A stretch of 64,000 nucleotides of DNA. Source: Magicicada septendecula. Taxonomy: Eukaryota; Arthropoda; Insecta; Hemiptera; Cicadidae. Below the pieces are notes generated by a model. That model had not been told where the DNA came from. It did not search any database and was given only the letters and a program-made list of their open reading frames with translations. The stretch's first letter is position 1, and every line of letters begins with the position of its first letter. Shown piece by piece: positions 23,801 through 35,800 of the stretch. A program made the position numbers and the translations under genes. Location of the stretch: positions 690,360,268 to 690,424,267 of the forward strand of contig CM068367.1 in NCBI GenBank assembly GCA_034769895.1, given 5' to 3'.

Positions 23801-26800
23801 GCTTATAGTGTTGCAAGAACTTGCATAAGCTGTCACTGCTTGTTGCCAAATTCCAAAAGTGAACAAGAAAATGTATACATTAAAAGTAAATCGGATAATG
23901 AGCAAATGAAATATAAGAATTAAGTAAATCTTACTAGGATGTCACAAAATTAGTATACTCCTGTCCAACTGAAGCCACAAGAAAGAAAGGCAACATTTAA
24001 AAAAATAAAATGTATGCATAAAAATACTCAAATCACATTCAAAAAATGTATATGCACTGTTATTTTTAAATAGTTTCATTTACATGATACATAATCACAC
24101 TTCATATCAGAATGCCAAACAGAAGCTGTGGTAACATATAAATGAATGACATACTGGATATTGGTTTCAATCATATTGAAATCTACAGAATCAAAAAATT
24201 GTTTTTAACAAGTTGGAAAAATTAATTACTTAAGAAAAGTTGTTTATAATGTACAACAAGAATAACATTAATATAAAGCTTGCATTAATAAATATGCCTT
24301 TATCAGTTCTGGTACACATTAAAATTATGCTGAGGAAAGAGGAGTAATGACCAACTAAAAACTAACACACAATACAATGAAAGTATGTATGTATTAAGAA
24401 AACTATACATTACTAGGAGGAGAAACTAGAACATCTCTTTAGAATGAGGTACCACACATACACTGGATGCAGATAATTTCAAAATGTACCTTATAAAAGA
24501 ATACGCACTACTGTAACAAGAAAGTTGGCCTCAAAACCTTTTACTAAATTTCACAAGATTACAAAACTTTACAAAGTCACAAATTTCATAGTTTTACAAA
24601 ACACAACTTATTATGCTATTCATATGTACAATACTATGGAAACTCATCATTATGGTACCCCAGCAAACAGCAAAACAACCACTTTTTTAAAATGCTTGAA
24701 TAACATTCAAAAAACGTCTCCCTCCCTTCCCAACACACACAAAACTTTTAATGGAGATACTTTTATTCCCTATATTTATTCAGTAAAACATAACCTATAG
24801 CTATAATATTCCTCCAAGCTACAATTTAACTACATCGATGAATCCTCACACTGTATTTTGTAAATTTTGTTGGGAATATTCTTGTAAAAATAAAATAACA
24901 CTTGATTTCTCAATGTTGCTAGCAATACAGAAAGCAACATAATGCAACAGAATGTTATAATATCAAGAAAAAAACATTCTTGAATCACATAGAATATTTT
25001 CCCCAACTTTTGTGATGAATCTGAGCAAACTGTAAAAGAAAAGTTATACACTGTATACTACAGTACCACAAAGTACGCCTATGGTTTGATTCTAACAAAA
25101 AAGGTCTACAGTGTAGAAGGGAAGTTACTGCATGGAGAAGCTGAAACTACAATAATTACTAAGTTTCACCTACATTCAAGTTGTCTGTGATGCAATAACA
25201 CTGTACCTCACAAACTAAATGTACAGTGTTTGGCTAGGCAGCAGTTAGTACTCAGTGTGTAGTTATCTGTAAGGCTCTATGGACGAAAAACATAATTTCT
25301 CATGACTGTTATATGGTAACTTTTGTGATATTGGACTGTGATGATCTTTTGGATTAAGTATGAAATAACATATGATTATATTATTATCTCTTGGTGACAA
25401 CTTGTTTTCATCATTAAAATTTTGGTTGCTTCAACATATCAGTATTTTAATAAGTAACCATCTGCTATATACTATTTTCACTGAAAAATTTACCATACTT
25501 ACAAATGAATTATTAATTAACTGATCAGTAATTAGATGCATTACACCTTCTCCTCATTCATTATGGACTATTTCGATATGTAAATTTCTACACACTCTCG
25601 TTTATTAAAATCATATTTTTTGTAAGAACATTTTTAAGATATATATTTTGTTTTATTGTGAAAACAATATTTTTTTCTAAATATTGTACACGACTGACAT
25701 TGTTGAAACAGGGGACTGTAAAAATCTAAAATTCAATAACAGACTTTAAGATGGAATGGTATCATCAATATAACACAATACAATATCAATTAATGCCACA
25801 GGTAGGACATTTCATAAAAACTTACATGTCTCAAATTTTAGAGACTGGAATATATGTACAGAGTCAAACTGAATTAAAAGCACATTTTTCAGTATAAAAA
25901 CAATCTTGCAGTCTGCAATTTAACCTTCAAAAGCTTTGTTTTAACATTTACAATATTTGAAGTATGTAAATGGATTTTCAAACCACTCTTAAAACAGATT
26001 AAACAAAGTATTACATTTCATTTAAATGAACTCAAAAGAAAACTAAACCTCTGACACGTGTAAACAAATACATAATGAACTGAAAAATGCATGAAACTTT
26101 ACATGAAATATATTTTGATGTATTTGAAAATATATTTTGAATTAAAACTACAGCTTTATTTTACTGTCATACTGCTGCTCTTACTTTGTAACAGCAAGTT
26201 GAAATCTGTATATAAAATAGGTTAATTACTTTCTGTTGCGTTTCTCTGAATCCTAATTATGGGATTACTCGAGTTTCGACACCAATGGTGTCATCATCAG
26301 ATCCAATATGATTAAGGTTAAAACTTCATTTATCGATGTATATTCATCTCGTCAAATAATAAAAAAACAACACATACATTGCACAAAAATAATAAATAAC
26401 ACATATTAAAACGAAATAACAACGAATGAAAAATAACATGCGGCCGTCACGAACCTGTACAGGAACGCTCCCACGGTAAAACTAATCAATACCAGCTTGA
26501 ACTTCGTTCAATTTTATCGATCTGATATAGCAGATTTCTCGTTCTATATGATCGATTCTATTAAACAAAATATTAATTGTATGTACTGATTTTTCATTTA
26601 GGACGCAATTGTAATCCTCCTTTATAGCTTTATATATCTCGAACCTTTCGAGAGCGTCTAGCCTTAGTGATTTCTTACATTTATGTAAGATATCTAAATT
26701 ATCACCGATACTCTTTATGTTATGGCCATGTATGCTTAAATGTTCAGCAAATGTAGATCTTCCTACATTTGACTTGGAGCTTGGGATCTGTTCTTTATAA

Positions 26801-29800
26801 CGTAATTTGAACGAACGATCCGTTTGTCCTATGTAGAACTGTGTGCAATCCGAACAATTAAGTCTATATACACCAGTACCGTCAAATATATCGGAAGGTT
26901 TATTTTTGTTTGTAAACGTAAGTTTCTTCTCAAGCTTATTATTCGCCTTTGAAGCCAAAATAATATTTTGCTTTTTTAATTGGTTTTTTTTTAAAGTATG
27001 ATGTAAAATTTCACCATATTCTATTGCAATATATTTTTTTACTTTTTCTTTGGACACATCAACATTTTTTGGTCTATTTTGTTTTTTATTAATTATTCTA
27101 TCTACTATGTGACTTTTATATCCATTGGCTGTCGCTATGTGTTTAATAATGTCTAGTTCATTTTTATAATCTTCTGTAGATAGGGGCAATGCCAGCAATC
27201 TATGAATCATACAATTAAAAAATGCCATTTTATGTGAAATAGGGTGATAAGACGAGGCGTGAATAGCATGATCTGTGATTGTTGGTTTTCTGTAAATATT
27301 AAAGTTAATTTTATTATCTATTTTTGTTAAAGTTAAATCTAAAAAATTAATTTTATTATTCATTTCCATCTCTAATGTGAATTGCAAACTATTTGTAATA
27401 GTATTCATATATTTTTTAAGCGTCTCCAATTGCCTGCAATTGCCATTATAAATCATTATTGTGTCATCCACATATCGTCGGTAAAATAAAATTTTTTTAT
27501 AATTTTGTTTTTAGTTAATAATATTTCGTTTGTTTCAATGTGGTTTAAGTAAATTTGCGCCAGGATGCCTGATAATGGGGATCCCATCGCCAATCCATCC
27601 CGTTGTAAATAATATTTGTTATCGAAAGTAAAATGAAGTTTTAACCTTAATCATATTGGATCTGATGACGACACCATTGGTGTCGAAACTCGAGTAATCC
27701 CGTAATTAGGATTCAGAGAAACGCGACAGAAAGTAATTAACCTATTTTATATTCTCAACCGTTTCTGGAGGCAAATAAAATGTTAAAAAAAAAAGGAAAT
27801 CTGTACGCATAATGTTAACTAAATTTACTTATGAAACCATATAAATTTATTACAACAAATTACTTATAAAAGTATAGATTGTATTATGATGAAAAGAGAA
27901 ATTATATATTTTTTCTAAACATATATAACATAATTTTTCTATTTAATTTAATTTAAACACTTTTGAAATTAAAATACACTTATTAGTTGGATGGCTCTCC
28001 AGTAAGACCAAAAATTTTAAAATGATTTTCTTTTACTTAAATGAAACAATCTTGCATAATACGGACAAGTACAGTACTAAATAACCGCTCAGACATACCC
28101 ATTGTACATTAGCTCAAGTACAAGAACTGAATACACAAGAAAGGAGTCCATAAAAAGCCATTTACTTGGTACTATAAACCCTATCACAAAACTTGTACTG
28201 CTTACTCATTTCACACTAATTCCACTTAGCATTGGAATCCCATGTTAAAAGTGTTCTGTTTGTTAAGGTTATATCCAACTAACAGTGAATGTAACTAGTG
28301 TTACACCATTAAGAAGTTACATAGTTTTGAATGACACAGAACAAGTCAAATGTTCATTTGCTGACAGGATATTTCATATTGTAAATTAATAGGAGTAAAC
28401 CATGCACAGAACATAACATTCGTTGCTAGATTCCTACAAAACAAACTGAAAATATGGAAACCCACAACAATCATTTACTTAAGAAAATGTTTTAGTTGTA
28501 TCAATTAATAAATAATTCAAAAAATTGAAGTTGCACAACTATGAGAATAGATTAACACATCTTGGCATCATATAAAACCTGAAATTATAGTACAAGGCTT
28601 CTATGCTACCTTAATGTGCAAAGCTCTGGAGACAAAACAGTTTTGTTGCTTCATTATTTTGAATGAGCAAAACAGATACGAAACAATTGTGTAACAGTTT
28701 TGTCCCACTGCCAAGTCATCCTTTTCAACAGTTTGTGTAATTATCTCAGTGTCGGTTATGTTGTTCTAGTGTACCATTTCTTGGTTGTGATGGTAAGTGC
28801 TAATGATAAGTCCATGATTTCATTAGATGAGCAAATATCCATGATCAATGAAAACAAAAAAGGCAACCCACAAAGAGAATCAGCTAAAACATTTAATTTT
28901 GGTTCGCTAAAATATGTTCGCTAACCAGGATAAATATGTTAAAGAATGGAAAGAAAACTGCAACAAAAATGTGAAGAAAAGAAGGTGGCAATCATTTGAC
29001 AAAGTAAAAAACACTGGTTTAGAGAGGTTTAATTGCGCTCGATATAAATGAATACCAATAAGTGGCCCCATCCTACAAAAAAAGCACGTAAACTTGCTTC
29101 AGATTTTGGTGTAGAAAATTTTAGTGCAAGTTATGGTTGGGTTAATAAATTTTGGATTCGACATGACATAATGTTCTGGTCAGTGTGCGGGGAAAGTGGT
29201 GATGTGATTCAAGATATCGTCAATGATTGGAAGACAAGAATGCAGCACCATTACCTTTCACTATTCTGAGTAGAACATTTCTAAAATGGATGAGATGGGG
29301 CTTTTCTCCAGATCAATTCCTGCAAGACATGGGAAAGGACAACAGTGTGAAGGTGGAAAAATGGTCAAATAAGGTTAACAACAGTTCTTTGTGCTAACCT
29401 CTGTGGGAAGAAAGGACAAGCTCTGTGATACATAAGCAGTCCAACCAAGGTGCTTCAAGAACACCAACATTTCACTTTTCAGGCATGGTACCAACTTTTC
29501 ACATCTTGGTACGCCAACAGGAAAGCGTGAATGATGTAAGAAATTTTTACTTCTTGGCTATGTATTCTGAATGAAAAAAAATGCATCGCCAAGATAGAAT
29601 CCTCAATTTTTGTGGATAATGCGCCTTGTCATTGCCAAGAAAAATTGTCAAACATAAACTAAAATTTTTACTGCCAAATACATCTTGTCTTCAACAAATG
29701 GACCAAGGCGTAATAAAAGCTTTTAAAGTTAATTACCATGAAAAGCTTGTGAGTTTGCTTGTGGCTAGAAGGGATACTTCAGTGCATGATTTGGCCAGTT

Positions 29801-32800
29801 AATTACCATGAAAAGCTTGTGAGTTTGCTTGTGGCTAGAAGGGATACTTCAGTGCACGATTTGGCCAAGTTAGTAACAATAGCAGACACTATTAGCTGCA
29901 TCAAGGTGGATGGTATGAAGTGAAGCCAAGTACAATTAGAAAATGTTTCATTCATTGTGGTTTTTTTGTCAGTTGACGGTGGCTGTTCAGTGGATATCTC
30001 TGAAGGTAAATACAGTGGATCCAATCTGACTAAAAATTGTGCGAGGTTGTTAATATGGAAGTTGATTTATTTTCAGTGTATGAACACAATGAATGCTTCA
30101 ATGAAGATGGGAATTGGGATGGAACTGTTGCAGAATTAAATCCAAACCACGAGAGTGATGATGAAGAAAGCGAAAATGAAGATGTAAGGGATAACATTGA
30201 ACAGATCAACTTGGAGAATGCACTTCCCAGTATTGCTAGACATAGAGCTCCGGTCAGTGAACTTAATCATACAACATTAATGAACTTACTTGGGGATGTG
30301 GAAAAGTATAATAATGTGATCATAAATAAACGAATGAAGAATGTCACAGGTGCGCATGTCAGAATTCTTCAGGAACATATAATGACGAAATGAGATTAGA
30401 GGTAAGTTATCCAATATTTTACTGTATTATTATATTGCATTGTGTTACTGCATGTTTAACAAAGAGTTGTTCACTGCATTTGTATGTGCAACCGACATCT
30501 ACGAATATGTATAGAACAGTGCATCAAGCCCTAGGTTTTTCATAATAGCATTAGTATTACATTACTATGTATACAGGTTTACTTTAACCTTCTATAAGAA
30601 GACCACCCCTCAAGGCAACCACTTTTAAGTGCAATTCAAGTGGTTGGCTAAAAGAGGTTTCACTGTACATCCAAATATATTAACTTATTAAAAACAACCT
30701 CTTTGAAAATACTGTAACGTAAGACTTACACACAAAAGCATATATTTCCACATATGGGTAATAAAAACACAATTAAATGAAGATCAAAAGTACCTAACCC
30801 GTTGTTTGTGCAGTTTCAACATGTGGTGTTATATAACTTTCCCAAGTTCATTGTGTCAAATGCAAACCTGAACCAAAGCAAAAAGCTTTCTCTTTTAATA
30901 GAGGTTTAACAATTTTTGTTTTATCATTAAAACTGTTGCAAGCATCTTCATTAACATATAAATGTATGTTCAAATTTAATGTTATTAATGACACTTTCGT
31001 TTTTGCTGACCCATTGCATTATTTGTATACAACTGTATTAATTGTACATAATAACACAAGAAAGACGGATTGTATTTTATAAACTCAGTGAATGCACTGA
31101 GAACAAAAACAGATCTGAATATTACAATATAAAGAGTGGGAACATAGTTACTCAATTTAAGAATATGATGGTTGTGTCACGTACTAGGCTAGCCTCCTAC
31201 TGACTGGGTTTTAGTTATATCTGGACAACTGATACAATGAAACACACCAATGTAAAAATGCAGCAGTAACTATATACATTAAAACTAAAAAATAGTATCT
31301 TAATACAACTACTTTTTAAGTTTATGTACATAGTGCACCAAAAGAGAGCACTCACCTCTTCAAACAACCCAGTCCTGTATCTTTCTCTATGAGTTTGGTG
31401 TCTTACTCTGTGACTGATGAAGAAAGTTGACTTTAGTAAGTGTGTGTGTGTGTGCGTGCGCATGCACGCGCACATTCGTGCGTGCATTTGTCAACAGTAA
31501 ATTTAGTAAATTTGGCTTACAATAGTTTTAAATTGTAAAACCCATAATTATTATTGGTTACCCTATAATTTTTAAGTGAATAAAATCCTGAAATTTAAAG
31601 TACTCATAGCCATTTTATTAAAAACGTTATGATCTTGGTTGGACTATAAAAATGGTTATTATACAAAAATATTAGTAAACTGAAGTACAGCAAAATAATT
31701 AATTTGTTAAAAAAAAAATCAATCATCTTTAGAAGTTTAGAGAGTGGTGGTTGTATAAGAGATTTTATTGTGTGCATAATATATAAACACTACTGATACT
31801 ACACATAATTACAGTACTACAACATTATCACAACTCATACTTCATATATTTTGATATAAATGCTGTAATCAGCTACGTTGAAAGAGGTCCAAATGAAATA
31901 AGAAATTAAAAATAAGAATACTGTTTTATACTAATTTTTATGTCTATGGTTAAGCTAGAAAATAATTGTGCCCAAATTTTATACTGCAGATCCAACTGAC
32001 ACTCTACAATATAAATATGTCTATTTATACTCACTGTTCAGGACTCTGGTCTGTGTCACTTTCTTCGAGTTCTGCTTTGTTGCGTTTTTTTTCATATACA
32101 AATATAATAGTACATAAAACTATGACTTCCGCACAGATTCCTAAGAAAGGCCACAATGCAGCCAACTTATCTAAAACAAAATTTGAAGGAAAAGTTAGTC
32201 ACTGTGCTCAAAGTTGTTTCTGTATACCTTATTTCAGAAATCAAAAAAGAAAATTTACAATATGTGCTTACGGCTGTGGGCAAGTCCAACAGAAACATCA
32301 GTACTGTTAAGACATTGTACATTGTACTTGCTTACGCGCAATCTGCCTAGCGCACTTACGTCACCGTGGCGGTGTTCCAAGTGGTCACCCCGCAGCGACT
32401 AATCAGTGTACACTCAATCTTTGAACAGTGCGTTTGCACCCTTGTTTTCTAGCCAAGCAGCGGCAACCTAAATTTGCTATGTTCTTCTTATTTCTGATCT
32501 AGTTTCAATGCTACACATTACGTAGCCTTACATTCATCTTATATTTTGGCTATGAGCTAAGACGTAATTGCGTAGGCCTGCGCTTCTAAATGATTTCAAT
32601 AAACGTTACTTAATCATAATTTACAGTCCACTAATTAATGTAATACACTTTCTGACTTCCTACCAGCTTCCTTAAGCTTGCAAAACTAACTCAAGATGAT
32701 TTCGAGAGTGTTAAGCACGCAACATATGGTCCTCCGCAACCGGATTTTATTTCAGCCTTACAGGCAACATTTTTGGTCCAACGCGACCGCATTTCTTGGT

Positions 32801-35800
32801 CCACAAGCGACCGCCATTCTCTGTCCACAAGCGACAACATTTTTGGCTCGCGAGCGACCACACTTTCGTCCAGCGACAGCATTCTTGTCCAGCGGCAACA
32901 TTTGGTCCTCCGACCCCGGATTTGTATTTCATGGACGTGACTAAATCCATGGACAATTCGTCTCATGGTTTAGTGCATTAAGCAGGCCTATCAGCATTTC
33001 TTTTTCTTCAATTTAAATTCAACAACTCGTCAATTAGCACCTACATCTGGGAATCGTATCACACGACATTGGGGACGTCATATTTCGCCAAGCAGAACAT
33101 TGGAATCATCATTGCAGCATATCTAGCACGTGGCATGCAGCATTGGGAAAATCCAGAGCAGCCTATCTAAACAGGATTCCACCGCATTGGACATCACCGG
33201 ACAGGCAACGACCATGTCTACATTATCCATGCTTGAGTACCTGACACGACTACGAGGGTTCCGACAGGCATTCGATGCATTCTAGAACATGCCGATAAGT
33301 ACCATTTCAACTTACTGAACTCTTGTTTTACATTAGTTTTAATTCGCATATTTTTTCTCAATGCCATTAAATTAAACAAAGCAGTATAGAAATAATAATA
33401 ATATGATTTAATAATTTAAAATATTTTTCAATAATTTGAATATGAACTTATAATTTTTTGCGAACTCAATTAATATTCTCTTTATTTGTAAGTCATGTCT
33501 TTTCAAACAGCACTCATGTCATTAATGATTAATGCTATATTGTTTGTAACGCCTAATTCAGGATTTTACTGTCACATAAATTTAGTTAAGATATGTTAGT
33601 AAGTATTACCGTGTCGTTGCGTGACTTTATGATTTGGACTTCCTGCCTGGTCTGGCTCATCTCGTTGCATTAACTTGGCCTTTGTAGCATCATTTAAATT
33701 CTTGTTCCTTTTATTTTTCATACCCAATCATGGCGGATATAAAGGCGCTGATCAAGGAACGTGGCACGATCAAGGCCTCTATATCGCGCATAAATACTTA
33801 TGCCGACAATTTCGATCATGATACGCATGACAATCATGCATTAAAAATAAAGCTTCGCCACCTTATGGAACTATCGGCTAAATATGATGAGATCCAAACA
33901 CAAATCGAGTCCGAGGACTCCGATTTTGCTTCTGCTAGCGATAGGGTTCAAACAGAAGACGACTTATGAAGCACAGAATGCAAGCTGCAAAATTTAATAG
34001 ACCATGCCGAGGAAATGACCAGGAAGGCAGCAAGTCCATCTGAGGTAGTTACATTCAGCACGCCTCCCATTCAATTGCAACCTATTAAGCTACCCTGCTT
34101 CTCAGGTGATATAATCGAGTGGCAACACTTTTACCACATGTTTTTGGAGCTACTTCATGTCCGAACGGACCTGACTGGCATCCAGAAGCTTCATTATTTG
34201 CACTTATCATTAAAAGACGAGGCGCTGAATGTCATAAAATCGCTACCTATCACGCACGAAAATTACACGGTGGCCATTGAGTTGTTAAAGGCGCGCTATG
34301 ACAATAAATTGATTGTAACCACTTATCACGCAGCAAACGTACTGAGCAATGAGACACATTCAACGTGAGTCCATGCTCAGCATTTCTAAATTCATAGATG
34401 AGCTCACCGCCAACATAAATGCGCTGAACTCATTAAAACTTTCTGTAAATACGTTCGAGCTTATTTTTGTGCATTTTCTATCCCAAAAACTTGACGAGCA
34501 TACGTGCAGGTTGTGGAAGGAAACTTAGGCGAAAAACAACTTCCTATTTATGATAATTTCATTAAGTTTTTACATTTAAGACCTCAGCTGTTACAAAACA
34601 TAAATGCACCGACCGGTTCGCCTGGCTTTAGACAGGTTAGCGATAATGCTTCTTATCGCAAATCAACTAAGCGCGCGGAGTTCACTGGGTCACTAGTGCA
34701 CACTCCACCAAACATTAAATCTTGTCAGCTGTGTCGTGGTAGTCTCAAACTGATTGATGCCTGCAATTTATCGCCCTACCGCCTATACAACGTAAAGAAG
34801 TGTTGATACATAATAAACTATTGATACTCTATCAAACTAATTGATATTTAATTCAATTTAATTTAACCTAAGGGAACTTAAACACTTTCTAAATAATCTC
34901 TTCGGGCGCCATCTTGTTACCAACTGTAATAAGAAAATTAATATATGAGGGTTCTTTTTAGGCGAACAGGAGATCAGATTGGTTGCTTAAACAAACAAAG
35001 AAAACTTTATACGTTTACACATTAATTAAAATTTATTAACATTTCTCAAATCAAAAAGAAACGCACATAAAATAAATTTGAAAGAAAGAAACTTTTAATG
35101 TAAAGAAAAAAAAACTTTTAGTGTAAAAAAAGAATAAAACAACATTGAAATATTATATAAACCTTATATGAATCAAGATATTAAATTAAAATAATCTTTT
35201 AAAGAAAACGCAAACCAGACTTCTTAATATAGTTACATTCTCCCGTATACACGCAACACACATACCAAGTTATTTTAGAGATCTCATTTTAATTTATGTA
35301 TAGATATTTTAGGCGGCCATTTCTTTTTAAAATTAAAAGGTTTTACAATTTTGAAAATTTCTTGGGTTTTACCCCATATCGGTTACTTATCTGGCCATTC
35401 TTTAGCGATTCGACCCAGTCCAGACTCCTCACGTAATTCCGTCCACTCCGCACAATTCTATTGCTTATAATTTTGTATATATCACCAAAAACTGTCACTG
35501 CATTTTACTTCATGACTATTGAAAGTTATTAATTTGAATTTAATATCACATTTTATCGTATGGGTGCGCGTCGGCGAACACAGAATAACTTCGCCCGAAA
35601 AACCGGCGAGAGCCGGGCAGACGCGACAGTTTATTTTGCGTCTGGTCCGCTGAGATGTTAATTTCCGACTGTTTGTTCGGTGCCTCACACAGTTGCTGGC
35701 GTGACACACCCAGGATAGGCTCTGACGAAACTGATGACACACATCGTTATATAAGTTGCTGACGCAACACATCGCCTGATGTCTGGTTGTGTAACGTGTT

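Larger units (their letters stand above)
26210..27754 (-). mobile_element. Penelope-like retroelement, 5' truncated, with inverted terminal repeats
   Basis: Minus-strand coding core (end of reverse transcriptase plus GIY-YIG endonuclease) flanked by ~115-bp repeats in inverted orientation (26210-26328 and 27640-27754). The repeats share AAATAGGTTAATTACTTTCT, GAATCCTAATTA-GGGATTAC, TCGAGTTTCGACACCAATGG and AAGGTTAAAACTTCATTT. Penelope elements are known for terminal repeats in odd orientations and for hammerhead motifs in them; both are seen here. Confidence 0.85.

Noticed and set aside
24525-24800. Plus-strand 91-codon open frame
   Set aside because: Low-complexity Lys/Thr/Asn composition in AT-rich intron, no family features.
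31215-31487. 90-codon minus-strand frame including a His/Thr run
   Set aside because: The run is the TG microsatellite; only 31356-31413 within it has splice support.
35482-35772. Minus-strand frames in the insert within BEL
   Set aside because: Two overlapping frames in the same GC-richer patch; neither resembles a known protein.
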